The notes under the pieces are model-generated. The model was given only the letters and a program-made list of their open reading frames with translations, searched no databases and had not been told where the DNA came from. Positions 35,963 through 45,700 of a stretch of DNA of 64,000 nt are shown in pieces. The number at the start of each line of letters is the position of its first letter. Within the stretch, counting starts at the first letter, position 1. This DNA comes from Halomonas sp. I5-271120 (lineage in GTDB: Bacteria > Pseudomonadota > Gammaproteobacteria > Pseudomonadales > Halomonadaceae), in the NCBI RefSeq assembly GCF_030553075.1, contig NZ_CP130701.1, forward strand, positions 124,001-188,000, given 5' to 3'. The translations under genes and the position numbers were made by a program.

Positions 35963-37789
35963 TCAGGACTTGAGGCTATGGCGCTGCGCATCCAGCCAGC
36001 CAAGAGCACCCTGGGTATTGGACCACTGATCACGCATCAGGGTGCGATACTGCCAGGCTTCGGCGCGGCTGCCGGGCTCGGGGGCATCTGCCTGGCGGCC
36101 GCGCACCTCGCGACCACGTGGGTCGCAGAGCATCGCCATCACGTGAGGGTTGATCCGGCGAACCTCCTCGAGCGCCTCGCGGGCCTCATCGAGGCGCTCG
36201 AGACGATACAGCGCCAGCACCCGGCCCATCAGCACACCCAGCAGAGGCGGTGTCTCGCTGGCCTGCAGGCTGACCTCGAGGGCCCGGTGGTTGCGGCTCT
36301 CGCGCAGCAGTTGGTCGAGCACCAGCTCACGCAGCCCCAGCGAGTCCTGGGCGTCCAGCGTCAGCAGCCGCTCGGCGAGCTCCCGGGAGCGCTCACGGGC
36401 GCCACGTTCCATGCCCACCACCAGCGCCAGGCCGGTGCGCAGCAGAACGGCATTATCGGCGGCGTCCCATTCGAAGTCGCCTCCCCCTTCGCTCTCGAGC
36501 TGGGTCAACCAGCGCTCCAGACGGACTGCCAGTGGCTCGAAGAGACTCGGCGCCATCCACGGCAGACTACCAAAGCGGCTGGTCAGGGCCAGCGTCAGCG
36601 ACTGCACGACCTGGGGCGAATCGAGCCACTCGGGATGCGCGCACAGCTCGCCAAGCCAGTCGCTGGCATGGGGCCAGGGGTCATCGACGAAGCCCAGTGC
36701 CGCCTCTTCATCGACCAGCACCTGGAAGTGCTTTTGCCAGGCGGCAAACAGCGTGTCCTGACGGGCGGTCGTATGGAATTCGAGGCTGCCCTCGGCGGTG
36801 CGCGTGAACTCGAGAAGTGGCGCGGTCGGCAGCGACTCGAGCAGCGCCTGCAGGGCCGCCAGGGGGTCGGCCAGATCTTCTTCGGAACTGACCATCTGCT
36901 CGGCTAGGGTGGCGCCTGGGTTCTCGGCCAGGTCGGCCAGGAACTCGAGCTGCTCTGGATCAAGATCGCCGCGGCGCGACAGCCGACGGAACCAGAACCG
37001 CGCCCGCTCGGCGGCCTCTTCGACGTTGCCTTCGTGAAGCAACAGCATGGCCTCGATATAGGCCAGGGTCGGCGAGTCAGGCAGCGCCTGCTGCGCGCGC
37101 ACGAAGGCCTCACGGGCGCTTGCCAGGTCATCGTCGTCGAGATACATCAGGCACAGTCGCTCGAGCGCCACGCCGCGCAGGAAGAGCGGGCCTCGATCGA
37201 GCACATCATCAAGCAGTGCGGTGCGCTTTTTATGAAAGCCGCGTTCCTGATAGAGATCGATCAAGAGCTCGAAGGCCGGTTCGGCCTGCTCCGGAAGACG
37301 TTCCCAATCGGAGGTATTGAACAGCGCCTCGAGAATCTGCTGGGCCCGGCCTCGCTGGCCGCCCTCGGCGGCAATCAGCCCTGCCTCGAGCAGCGCCTGG
37401 GCCGGCGCCCGACCGCTATCCAGCGCCGCCTTGAGGGTGTCGCCCTTCCATTCGCGCAGCGACAGCATCCACATAAGGTGACCGGGTATAGGCCCCGGGA
37501 AGCGCTCGGCCCCGCAACATTGCTTGGTCTTGAGCCCGGAATCACACCAGCAGGGCTCGTTGCGCCCCGGACGCGCCAACGGCTCGCAGGCAAAATCCAG
37601 TCGCTCGAGCGGCGTCTGCGACCACAGCTCCGGGCCCAGCGCCTGTGCCAGCGAGAGCTTGCCACCGACCAGCGCCGGGCCGTCTTCGCGCACCCAGGCC
37701 ATAAAGGACGGGTAATGCTCGTTGTTTCGAATCGCCGTCAGTGCGCCGGAGGCGAAGCCCAGCAACTGTTCTACCCATACCGCCAGCAT
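35963..37789 (-). CDS. SEC-C motif protein with tetratricopeptide-like repeats
   Basis: The ATG at 37787-37789 with GGGAGAAG upstream gives 608 residues; a GTG-like earlier start is less likely. The only clear domain is a SEC-C zinc-binding motif near residues 72-90 (G-R-N-E-P-C-W-C-D-S-G-L-K and Q-C-C-G), the metal-binding tail also found at the end of SecA. The remainder is helical and very Leu/Glu-rich with TPR-like spacing (E-A-R-E-A-F-V-R-A-Q-Q-A-L and similar). A cytoplasmic scaffold or chaperone-associated role is possible but unproven. It is monocistronic and converges with ampG. Confidence 0.7.
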   Translation of the reverse strand: MLAVWVEQLLGFASGALTAIRNNEHYPSFMAWVREDGPALVGGKLSLAQALGPELWSQTPLERLDFACEPLARPGRNEPCWCDSGLKTKQCCGAERFPGPIPGHLMWMLSLREWKGDTLKAALDSGRAPAQALLEAGLIAAEGGQRGRAQQILEALFNTSDWERLPEQAEPAFELLIDLYQERGFHKKRTALLDDVLDRGPLFLRGVALERLCLMYLDDDDLASAREAFVRAQQALPDSPTLAYIEAMLLLHEGNVEEAAERARFWFRRLSRRGDLDPEQLEFLADLAENPGATLAEQMVSSEEDLADPLAALQALLESLPTAPLLEFTRTAEGSLEFHTTARQDTLFAAWQKHFQVLVDEEAALGFVDDPWPHASDWLGELCAHPEWLDSPQVVQSLTLALTSRFGSLPWMAPSLFEPLAVRLERWLTQLESEGGGDFEWDAADNAVLLRTGLALVVGMERGARERSRELAERLLTLDAQDSLGLRELVLDQLLRESRNHRALEVSLQASETPPLLGVLMGRVLALYRLERLDEAREALEEVRRINPHVMAMLCDPRGREVRGRQADAPEPGSRAEAWQYRTLMRDQWSNTQGALGWLDAQRHSLKS

Positions 37790-37969
37790 GTCTTCTCCCT
37801 TCACCGAGGCTTTGCGCAGGCCGAACCTGCACCGAAGGGCAGCATGCTACCATGCCGCCCTTGGCCCCTCACTATTGTCGACCCGACTCGCTTGCCCTGT
37901 ATCAGACTCGCCTTCGTTCCATTGGCCATTATCACCCGGTTCGGGTATCGCGGCCTGAAGAAGCTGGCC

Positions 37970-38866
37970 TCAGGGCCGCACCAGCGCATGCCCGCGCTCG
38001 CCAAGCGCCTTGGCCAGTCGCGCGATATGCGAAGGCCCCACCTCACAGCAGCCACCGATGATCTCGATGCCGTGATCGATCCAGCGCGTTGCCGTGCGCG
38101 TAAAGGCCTCGGGGTCAAGGTCATGGCGTGCCTCAAGCGCGCTGACGGTGCCGCCGGGGGCCAACGCCTCGACGGAGGTGAACCCATTGGGATAAGCGCC
38201 GGTCGCCCCGGAGAAACCGGTCAGCACGTCGAGACTGGCCTCGATGGTTTCAGGTTGACTGCAGTTGAGCAGCAGCGCCTGCACGCCGAGCGATTCCGCG
38301 AGCGCCACCGCGTCGGCCAGCGGCTCATGGCTGCGCAGCCGGTCGGGATGCGCATCATCGAGCGTTACTGCGACCCAGACCGGCAGGCCCGTCTCCGATG
38401 CCGCCGTTACCGCCGAGCGCATCTCGTCAAGGGAAGCCATCGCCTCGCACAGCCACAGATCAACGCCTTCGCCGGCAGCCACCATACGCCGATAGCTGGG
38501 CACGGCTACTTCGCCAGCGGGTGACTGATCGGGCCGGTAGCTGGCGACCAGCGGGGGCAGGCAGCCGGCAATCGCCACGTCCTCGCCGCAGGCGGCGACC
38601 GCTTTTTGCGCCCGCTCCAGCGCCCGTTGATGCAGCACCTCGAGAGTCTCGGCCTGTCCGGCAAGGGAGAGGCGCTCCGGCGTGGCGGTATAGGTCGCCA
38701 GGGTAATCACTCGAGCGCCGGCCCGAATGAAGTCTTCATGAAGGCCCTGCACCAGATCGGGGTGCTGCTTGAGGATATGGGTGGACCAGAGCGGGGTGGG
38801 CGGCTCGCCAGCACGACGGACGAGCTCCTGGCCCATGCCGCCGTCCAGCAGCACGATCGATGACAT
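37970..38866 (-). CDS. Homocysteine S-methyltransferase family protein
   Basis: The 298-residue protein (AGGAG eight bases before the ATG) is a zinc-dependent betaine/S-methylmethionine:homocysteine methyltransferase-like barrel. It opens L-L-D-G-G-M-G-Q-E-L. The zinc cysteines are in L-L-N-C-S-Q-P-E and the C-terminal G-G-C-C-E-V-G-P. It would transfer a methyl group from S-methylmethionine, betaine or a related donor to homocysteine, making methionine in the cytoplasm. In halophiles, glycine betaine is abundant, but the donor is not predictable from sequence. It is divergent from the 645-residue unknown gene. Confidence 0.9.
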   Translation of the reverse strand: MSSIVLLDGGMGQELVRRAGEPPTPLWSTHILKQHPDLVQGLHEDFIRAGARVITLATYTATPERLSLAGQAETLEVLHQRALERAQKAVAACGEDVAIAGCLPPLVASYRPDQSPAGEVAVPSYRRMVAAGEGVDLWLCEAMASLDEMRSAVTAASETGLPVWVAVTLDDAHPDRLRSHEPLADAVALAESLGVQALLLNCSQPETIEASLDVLTGFSGATGAYPNGFTSVEALAPGGTVSALEARHDLDPEAFTRTATRWIDHGIEIIGGCCEVGPSHIARLAKALGERGHALVRP

Positions 38867-39122
38867 ACACTGACTCCTGACTCGCATAACGATTCGAATA
38901 GCGTCTCGCATCACGACTTCACATTCGACAGACGGGCCGCACACTCGTGAGCAGCGACCTCCAGACTCAGGCGCATGAGCCCATCGACGCATGATTCGGA
39001 TACCCGACAGGTGGAGAATTTTAGCATGCTCATGATAGGGCTGTTGCCCTCGAATGAGGGGTGCTAATGTGTCGCCCGCCGACGGCTGTCGGCTTCCCCG
39101 TTTGATGCTGATGAAGGCTACC

Positions 39123-41060
39123 GTGCTCGTACCCATTCCCTTTCGCCGCCGTGGCAAGGACACTTCACACGAGACATCTCAGGTCCGCCTCGAACGCGAA
39201 GGCCGCGACGAGATTGATCGCATCACCCGCGCCGTGGAGAAGGTCCCCTGGTCGGTCAGCCTGCTGCAGATCCTGTGGACCGCCGGTCCCGTCACCCTGC
39301 TGGGCGCCTGGGGCGGCTACCTGCTGGGCTACGGGCGCGCGCCCACCGCCGATAACTACATCTTCTTTATCAGCTACACAGTGATTACCGGCGCGACCGG
39401 CATCATCGCCAACCTGGTGCATCAGTTCACTGGGGCGCGACACGCTGAGAAGACCACCGCCAAGATAGAGCGCGTCATCAAGGCACTGCCGGATCTGCTG
39501 CTGACCACGCGCGACCTGATCGTCGAAAGCCTCGAGGGCGACGCCCGGCGTCGCGAGGCCGCCGCCATGCTGCTGCGCAAGCAGGACCTGTCACCCGAGG
39601 GTGTTGAGCTTGCCGCCCTTGAGCTGCTCGATGATCGCGACAGCGCCCGGATCATCAGCCAGATCGACATCTACCGTCGAGTCGGCCTGCATGCCCGTAT
39701 CCGCGACATGATCGCGCTCTACGGCGAGACACTGGAACCGCAGTTCCAGGAACTCGCCGCGCTGGCCCCGGAGGCCACCGACCTGTTGCGGGCGCGCTTC
39801 ACTGGCCAGGCGCCAGCGCTGCAGCACGGGGTCTCGCGAGATGACAACTTCATCGAGCGCGTGCTGGCGGCCATCGAGCAGGACGACGAGCTCCTGATGA
39901 CGCTGCAGGACGTGGAAGAGATGCTGATCCTGGCCTTCGAGCTGATCAGCGGCCGACAGATCCCCATGCTGACCTTCGAGTACAAGGGCCGCTGGAAGCT
40001 GGCGCAGGCCTTCGATGCCCTGGAACAGGCCCGCGCCCGGCACCGTATCGCTCAGGCCACCGGCCTTTCGCGCCTCAAGGCCCTGATGGCCTATCTCGCC
40101 GAGCAGTCGGGCACCCTGGTCGAGGATTCCGCCTCGGGGCTGCGCGCCGAGGTACTGGTCGAGCGCTCGCGCAACGCTATGGATGCACTCGCCGAGCAGA
40201 TCCAGCATCTGGCCAAGGCGGTGCGCAGCGGCCAGAGCCAGCATCGCCGTGCCCTGGATCACAAGGCCGAGCTCTTGGCCAACGCCGTGCGTCTGCACAA
40301 GCAGGTATCGGAAGCCTACGAGCAAGTGGGTCGCCATCATGCCCAGCTGCTCAAGATGGTCGAGCGCTGGGAGCGCATCAGCCATGCCCAGGACAGCGAC
40401 GGGGCCCGCCTGCAGCTGAGCCCAGGCCGGCGCGGCCTGCGCATCCGCGAGCACGTCATCGAACTCGATGACGAAGCCAAGGCCAAGGTCTGCAAGCGGC
40501 TCGTCAAGCACCTGGGCAGCAGCGAATTCGATCAGCATCGCCGAACCACGCTGGGCATCGAACGCGAGCGGCGACTGTCGGTCGGCGGCGGGGTGTCCAA
40601 GCGCCTGGCGGTCGAGATCGCCCTGGCGCTTGAGCCGCATATCCATCTTTCTCGGCCGGCGGTGCAGCGCGCCATCAACAGCACCAACGCCGCGGATTTT
40701 GGCCAGCTCGAGCCTAACCTGTCGGCGGCTGCCAAGGCGGCGATGGGGGCCGCCATGGTCAAGGAGATCGAGGTCGACCTGTCGCGCCCCGCCGAGCAGC
40801 TCGCCCTGGCGCTGGTGCGCCACTATCACGTGGAGCTCGAACCCGAGGCCATCGACTTCCTGGTCCAGCACTATGGGGCTCGGGAAGCCACCCTGACCAT
40901 GCTCTCCAACTACCATGCCAGTCATGCCGGCACTGACACGCCCAACATAAGCTATCTGAGCCAGCGTCCGCCGATGGTCGGCAAGCCCCACCGGGACTGG
41001 TACCGCGCTCTGGTCAAGGCGCGCCGGGCACTGGGCCTGAAAGGCGGCGAACGCCGCTGA
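39123..41060 (+). CDS. Unrecognised 645-residue protein with two membrane helices and long helical region
   Basis: I do not recognise the family. Two hydrophobic helices lie at about residues 40-60 and 72-95, the rest is hydrophilic. There is a long helical, partly coiled-coil centre (about 300-430, rich in Ala/Glu/Leu/Arg, with H-R-R-A-L-D-H-K-A-E-L-L-A-N-A-V) and an ordered C-terminal domain with charged clusters. The preferred start is GTG at 39123 (GAAGG upstream); ATGs at 39105 and 39111 are alternatives. Expected topology is cytoplasmic with a short membrane hairpin, reminiscent of proteins that organise envelope or division machinery, but this is speculation. Codon use matches neighbours, so it appears native. 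The gene is alone between a divergent and a convergent neighbour. Confidence 0.7.
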   Translation: MLVPIPFRRRGKDTSHETSQVRLEREGRDEIDRITRAVEKVPWSVSLLQILWTAGPVTLLGAWGGYLLGYGRAPTADNYIFFISYTVITGATGIIANLVHQFTGARHAEKTTAKIERVIKALPDLLLTTRDLIVESLEGDARRREAAAMLLRKQDLSPEGVELAALELLDDRDSARIISQIDIYRRVGLHARIRDMIALYGETLEPQFQELAALAPEATDLLRARFTGQAPALQHGVSRDDNFIERVLAAIEQDDELLMTLQDVEEMLILAFELISGRQIPMLTFEYKGRWKLAQAFDALEQARARHRIAQATGLSRLKALMAYLAEQSGTLVEDSASGLRAEVLVERSRNAMDALAEQIQHLAKAVRSGQSQHRRALDHKAELLANAVRLHKQVSEAYEQVGRHHAQLLKMVERWERISHAQDSDGARLQLSPGRRGLRIREHVIELDDEAKAKVCKRLVKHLGSSEFDQHRRTTLGIERERRLSVGGGVSKRLAVEIALALEPHIHLSRPAVQRAINSTNAADFGQLEPNLSAAAKAAMGAAMVKEIEVDLSRPAEQLALALVRHYHVELEPEAIDFLVQHYGAREATLTMLSNYHASHAGTDTPNISYLSQRPPMVGKPHRDWYRALVKARRALGLKGGERR

Positions 41061-41087
41061 GGCGGGCCCTGGGATGTCCAAGGCGCC

Positions 41088-42335
41088 TCAATCCTGCCGT
41101 GCCCACTCAAGCAGCGGCCGAGCCCGCCCGGCCATGTCCAGCCGGGCCTGCAGGCGCACCAGGTTCCAATAGTGGCCGTTGAGCGTACGTGACAGCAGCA
41201 ACGTATCCGCCGGCGGCTGCAGGCGATCCATCGCCGCCCACACTCGCGGGCTCAGCTCGCGGAGGCGCCGGTGCACCCGCACATCGCCAAGATCCTGCTC
41301 GCCGGGCGCGAACAGCGGCGCGACGGCCGCGGCGCTGTCACGGTACAGACTCAGCGGCGCCCCTTCGCCCTGACGCCCGCCCATCTCCAGCAGAGCCGCA
41401 TCCATGGCCATGGGGTCTTCCTCCAGGGTGGCCTCGAGCAGCCTGAGCATCTGCCGCAGCCGCGCCTCGGGCACCGCAATCACTGCGCCAAGATCATAGA
41501 TGATCAAGCGCCCCTCGGCGTCGGCGGCAAAGTTGCCGGCATGCGGGTCGGCATGCAGCTCACCGAAGGTAAAGAGCTCATCGGTCATCCAGTCGGCGAG
41601 GCGAACCGCCACGGCCTGGCGCAGGGCATCATTCGCCTGATCCATCTCACGCAGCGGCATGCCCGGCACGTATGACATGGCCAGCACCCGAGAGGTGCAC
41701 AGCGCCTCGATCGGCGCCGGGATGACGACATCATCGTTTTGCGCGTAGCGCTGCCGATAGCGCGACAGGGCTGCAGCCTCGGCCCGGTAGTCGAGCTCAC
41801 CGCGCAGGCTCTCGGCGAGTTCCTCGAAGAGCGCATCCAGGCGCGCCTGGGGCACCTTGAACCAACGTCCCAGCCGCATCATCCGGCGCACCTGGGAAAG
41901 ATCGCTCTCCAGGACATCGACAAGTCCCGGATACTGCACCTTGAGCACCAGGGTCTCGCCATCGAGAGTCGTGGCGAGATGTACCTGACCCATGGAGGCG
42001 CTGGCAAAGGGGCGCTCCTCGATCTGTGCGAAACGCGCGTCGAGATCGCCGTATTCGGCCTCGAGGGTGGTGCGGATCTTCGCCCAGGGCATCGGCTGTG
42101 CCTGGCGCTGCAGCCGGGCGAGCTCGTCGGCAAGCTCCTGCGGCAGCAGGTCATCCCACTGCGACATGACCTGGGCGAGCTTCATGGCCGGCCCCTTGAG
42201 TTCCGAGAGCCCTTCGAACAGCGCCTCGCCCAACGAGCGCCAGTCGGCTTCGCCCCCCAGGCGGATCTTGAGCATTGCGCCGCCGGTTCTTGCCCCCAGT
42301 CCCAGCAGCCGTCGCGTTCTGCCGCGTTCACGCAT
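41088..42335 (-). CDS. ABC1/UbiB-family atypical kinase
   Basis: The 415-residue protein has the ABC1 (UbiB/COQ8/AarF) kinase-like fold. The family's K-x-G-Q motif is present as K-L-A-Q (P-A-M-K-L-A-Q), the Ala-rich nucleotide loop as F-A-S-A-S-M-G-Q-V, and the catalytic loop as L-H-A-D-P-H-A-G-N. The metal-binding segment is Y-D-L-G. UbiB members support ubiquinone synthesis, probably by ATPase-driven handling of lipid precursors. This protein lacks the two C-terminal membrane helices of canonical UbiB and is shorter, so it is a paralogue rather than UbiB itself. It is divergent from topB. Confidence 0.88.
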   Translation of the reverse strand: MRERGRTRRLLGLGARTGGAMLKIRLGGEADWRSLGEALFEGLSELKGPAMKLAQVMSQWDDLLPQELADELARLQRQAQPMPWAKIRTTLEAEYGDLDARFAQIEERPFASASMGQVHLATTLDGETLVLKVQYPGLVDVLESDLSQVRRMMRLGRWFKVPQARLDALFEELAESLRGELDYRAEAAALSRYRQRYAQNDDVVIPAPIEALCTSRVLAMSYVPGMPLREMDQANDALRQAVAVRLADWMTDELFTFGELHADPHAGNFAADAEGRLIIYDLGAVIAVPEARLRQMLRLLEATLEEDPMAMDAALLEMGGRQGEGAPLSLYRDSAAAVAPLFAPGEQDLGDVRVHRRLRELSPRVWAAMDRLQPPADTLLLSRTLNGHYWNLVRLQARLDMAGRARPLLEWARQD

Positions 42336-42470
42336 AGTGATACAAACCTTGTACGATTTTGGCTTCAGGTTACACCTGGCGAGCCGGGCAAGATACTGGA
42401 AGAATGTCCATTACTTTGACAAGGTGGCGAGCTCGCCCTGCATCCCGTTATTCACTCTCATGAGGCTCCC

Positions 42471-44519
42471 ATGCGCCTGATTATCGCCGAGAAACCGAGC
42501 CTTGCCCGCGCCATCGCCGATGCCCTGCCCGGTCAGGCCAAGCGCAGTGACGGCGCCCTGACGGTCGGCGATACCACCGTGACCTGGTGCCTGGGTCACC
42601 TGCTCGAGCAGGCGCCGCCGGATGCCTATGACCCGGCCCTCAAGCAATGGCGCCTCGATCATCTGCCGATCCTTCCCGACCCCTGGCGCCTGATGCCAAG
42701 GCCCAAGGCGCGCGGCCAGCTGGCGGTGATTCGTCGGCTGCTCAAGGAGGCCAGCAGCGTGGTGCACGCCGGCGACCCGGATCGTGAAGGCCAACTATTG
42801 GTGCAGGAAGTACTCGACTACCTGAAGTGGCGCGGGCCGGTGGCGCGCCTCCTGGTCAACGATCTCAACCGCCCGGCGGTGGTCAAGGCACTCGGGCAGC
42901 TTGCCGACAACGCCGAGTTTCAGGCGCTGTATCGGGCCGCCGAGACCCGCTCCCGGGCCGACTGGCTGTATGGCATCAACCTGACCCGCGCCTGGACCCT
43001 GACCGGTCGCCAGGCGGGGCACGACGGCGTGCTCTCGGTGGGCCGGGTCCAGACGCCGGTGCTTGGGCTGGTGGTGCGCCGCGACGCCGAGATTGCCGCC
43101 TTCACGCCACGCCCCTTTCATGTGCTGTGGGTCGATCTGGCCGTCGAGCACGGCAACCTCAGGGCCTGGTGGCAGCCTGGCGAGCATCACCCGCTGGATG
43201 ACCAGGGTCGCCTGCTCGAGCGCGCCCCCGCCGAGGCGCTGGCCGCACGCTTGCCGGGCAGCCAGGGTAAGCTCACCTCGCTCACTGCCAAGAAGAGCCG
43301 CCAGGCCGCTCCACTGCCCTACTCCCTGTCGGCGCTGCAGGTCGACGCGGCCCGTCGCTACAAGCTGTCGGCCAAGGCGGTGCTCGATACCTGCCAGAGC
43401 CTCTACGAGCGCCACAAGCTGATCACCTATCCGCGCTCGGACTGTCGCTATCTGCCCGCCGCTCACCATGGCCCATCGAGGCAGTCGCTGACCAACGCCT
43501 GTCAGGGCGATGCCACCCTGGGCCCCTGGCTTTCAGGCGCCGACTTCTCGTTGCGCTCCAAGGCCTTCAACGATGCCAAGGTCAGCGCCCACCACGCCCT
43601 TTCGCCCACCGGCACCCGACCGGACTTCTCGCGACTGTCGGCCACCGAGGCCAACGTCTTCCGGCTGATTGCCCGCAACGTGCTGGCGCAGTTCTATCCG
43701 CCGCTTGCGACCCGCGAGGTCAAGGCCGAGTTCACCATCCTCGAGGAGCGCTTTCGCGCCCAGGGCCGGGAGATTCTCGCCCCGGGCTGGAAACCGCTGT
43801 TCACCACCCGCGACGAGGCACCGCCGCTGCCGCCCTTGCGAGAGGGCGAGCCGGCAAGCGTCCAGGAGGTCGGCGTCGAGGATCGCGAGACCCGGCCGCC
43901 GGAACCCTTCAACGATGCCAGCCTGATCAAGGCGATGATGAACATCGCCCGCTATGTTCAGGATCCGGCGGTCAAGCGCACCCTGAAGGACTCCGATGGC
44001 CTGGGCACCGAGGCGACCCGCGCCGGCATCATCGAGACGCTGCTCGATCGCGGCTATCTGGTGCGCCAGCAGCAGGCCCTGCGCGCCACCCAGATCGGCC
44101 ATGCGCTGATCAACGCCCTGCCCGAGGCGGTCGGCCGCGCCGAGCGCACCGCGCTCTGGGAGCAGCGCCTGACCGACATCGCCGAGACCGGCAGCGACCC
44201 GTCGCCCTTCCTCTCAGGCCTGGTCGAGGACCTGCGAAGCCTGCTGGGCGCTGCCGATGCCGGGCGCATGCGCAGCGCCCTGAGTGACGCACGCGGTGTC
44301 GCCCCGGCCGCGCCGAGTGCCGCCACGTCGCGGCGCAAGACGCGCCGGCAGGGCACGGGAAAAGGGGCGCGCGCCTCTTCCAAGCGCACCTCTGCCAAGG
44401 GCGCATCGACCAATAGCTCATCGACCAAGAGCACTGCCGGCAAGACGACCGGCAGCACAGGCACGCGACGCAAGGCCGGCGGTTCGGGCCGGCGCGGCAA
44501 GAAGACGGACGACGCATGA
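42471..44519 (+). CDS. topB: DNA topoisomerase III
   Basis: The 682-residue type IA topoisomerase has the TOPRIM start M-R-L-I-I-A-E-K-P-S-L-A and the acidic pair in A-G-D-P-D-R-E-G-Q-L-L. The catalytic Tyr320 is in L-I-T-Y-P-R-S-D-C-R-Y. It decatenates replication intermediates by passing single strands. Instead of C4 zinc fingers, the C-terminus is a Lys/Ser/Thr/Gly-rich low-complexity basic tail (about the last 65 residues), probably a nonspecific DNA-binding segment. The panE-like gene overlaps the stop codon (ATGA), suggesting coupled translation. Confidence 0.95.
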   Translation: MRLIIAEKPSLARAIADALPGQAKRSDGALTVGDTTVTWCLGHLLEQAPPDAYDPALKQWRLDHLPILPDPWRLMPRPKARGQLAVIRRLLKEASSVVHAGDPDREGQLLVQEVLDYLKWRGPVARLLVNDLNRPAVVKALGQLADNAEFQALYRAAETRSRADWLYGINLTRAWTLTGRQAGHDGVLSVGRVQTPVLGLVVRRDAEIAAFTPRPFHVLWVDLAVEHGNLRAWWQPGEHHPLDDQGRLLERAPAEALAARLPGSQGKLTSLTAKKSRQAAPLPYSLSALQVDAARRYKLSAKAVLDTCQSLYERHKLITYPRSDCRYLPAAHHGPSRQSLTNACQGDATLGPWLSGADFSLRSKAFNDAKVSAHHALSPTGTRPDFSRLSATEANVFRLIARNVLAQFYPPLATREVKAEFTILEERFRAQGREILAPGWKPLFTTRDEAPPLPPLREGEPASVQEVGVEDRETRPPEPFNDASLIKAMMNIARYVQDPAVKRTLKDSDGLGTEATRAGIIETLLDRGYLVRQQQALRATQIGHALINALPEAVGRAERTALWEQRLTDIAETGSDPSPFLSGLVEDLRSLLGAADAGRMRSALSDARGVAPAAPSAATSRRKTRRQGTGKGARASSKRTSAKGASTNSSSTKSTAGKTTGSTGTRRKAGGSGRRGKKTDDA

Positions 44520-45460
44520 ACACGACGACGGACAGCACCACGCACGCTCGCCCCGCTCACCAGGCGCAACCCGAGCGGCCCAGCCACTGGATCCTCGGCC
44601 CCGGGGCCGTGGGACGACTGCTTGCCATGCAGCTGGCGGCCCAGGTGCCGGTGACACTGATTGGGCGTCGCGAGCCGCCAAGCCGGCTGACCCTGACCAC
44701 GCCCGAGGGCGAGCACCTCGCGCGCGCACTGCCCGGCGCCACGCTTGAGACCCTGCCGGCGACGCCCCCGGCGATGATCCACCTGACCACTAAGGCGCAT
44801 GGTGCCGAGGCGGCCATCGAAGCCCTGACCGGTCGAGTGCCTGCCACCACACCGCTGGTGCTGTGGCAGAACGGCTTTAGCGTTCAGGAGGCCATGACCC
44901 GGTCCTGGCCCGGCCCGGTGCTCTGCGCCAGCACCACCGAGGGCGCCTTCGTGGACGACACGCCACAGCGTCAGGCCGTGGTGCACGCCGGCCATGGTCG
45001 CACCGTGATCGGCCACCTCGACGGCGCCTACCCTGAGCTTGCCGAGTCGCTGGCCAGCACCCTGAGTGCAGCGGGCCTGCCCTGTCAGGCAGTCGATAAC
45101 ATCCGCGTCAGGCTGTGGCACAAGCTCGCGGTCAATGCCGCCATTAATCCGCTGGTGGCGCGCTTTCGGATCCGCAACGGCCAGCTCAGGGATCGTCCCT
45201 TCCGGCCGATGGTCGAGGCGCTGGTGACAGAACTCGCCTTGATCATGGCCGTCGAAGGCATCCCCGCCCCGCCCGACGGCTGGTCGGCGCCGGTGTGGAG
45301 TGTGGTCGCGGGCACCGCCAACAATCGCGCCTCAATGCTCCAGGACGTGCTGGCGGGCCGACCCACCGAGATTGATGCCATCCTCGGGCCGCTCCTCCAA
45401 ACGGCCCGCCGGCACGCGATGCCCTGCCCGCATCTCGAGGCCCTGCAGGCCGGAGGTTGA
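44516..45460 (+). CDS. 2-dehydropantoate 2-reductase-like (PanE/ApbA) protein
   Basis: The 314-residue protein has a Rossmann N-terminus with W-I-L-G-P-G-A-V-G-R-L-L-A, the T-K-A-H segment carrying the usual catalytic-region Lys, and L-W-Q-N-G. In the C-terminal helical domain L-W-H-K-L-A-V-N-A-A-I-N-P-L contains the catalytic Lys. KPR enzymes reduce 2-dehydropantoate with NADPH in pantothenate synthesis; paralogues act on other 2-keto acids. About 22 hydrophilic N-terminal residues precede the fold. It overlaps topB by 4 bp. Confidence 0.85.
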   Translation: MNTTTDSTTHARPAHQAQPERPSHWILGPGAVGRLLAMQLAAQVPVTLIGRREPPSRLTLTTPEGEHLARALPGATLETLPATPPAMIHLTTKAHGAEAAIEALTGRVPATTPLVLWQNGFSVQEAMTRSWPGPVLCASTTEGAFVDDTPQRQAVVHAGHGRTVIGHLDGAYPELAESLASTLSAAGLPCQAVDNIRVRLWHKLAVNAAINPLVARFRIRNGQLRDRPFRPMVEALVTELALIMAVEGIPAPPDGWSAPVWSVVAGTANNRASMLQDVLAGRPTEIDAILGPLLQTARRHAMPCPHLEALQAGG

Positions 45461-45635
45461 AGCACCGACGCTGCGCCCGCCCCCAACCAAGACGCGCCGA
45501 CCCGCAAGGCCGAGCATGCCAAGCGGCAGCGCGATACCAACGCCACGCACGACAGGTTCCGGCTCGGGAAGTAGGGCCGCGAGGCAAGCAACTTCGGCGA
45601 TATGACATCTTGGCCCTCTGGTGGCCAGGCGGTAT

Positions 45636-45652
45636 GTTCAGCTGTGATTCAG
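45636..45652 (+). promoter_or_regulatory. Copper-operon direct-repeat box of the decayed upstream copy
   Basis: GTTCAG and ATTCAG are repeated with 11-bp period. The box sits 48 bp before the position corresponding to the lost cupredoxin start at 45701, the same distance as in the intact operon (50 bp). It is the fossil counterpart of the box at 48034. Confidence 0.6.
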
Positions 45653-45700
45653 CCCCCCCTTACCATGGGAACTCCCTTCGCCAGACGACGAGGCCTGATC

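Noticed and set aside
37034..38524. 496-codon plus-strand frame opposite the SEC-C and methyltransferase genes
   Set aside because: It runs across two real minus-strand genes and the gap between them, has low-complexity Arg/Gln composition, and shows no domain.
39591..41081. 496-codon frame opposite the 645-residue unknown gene
   Set aside because: The plus-strand frame has better helices, start context and codon use; the minus frame has a Leu/Gln/His-rich shadow composition.
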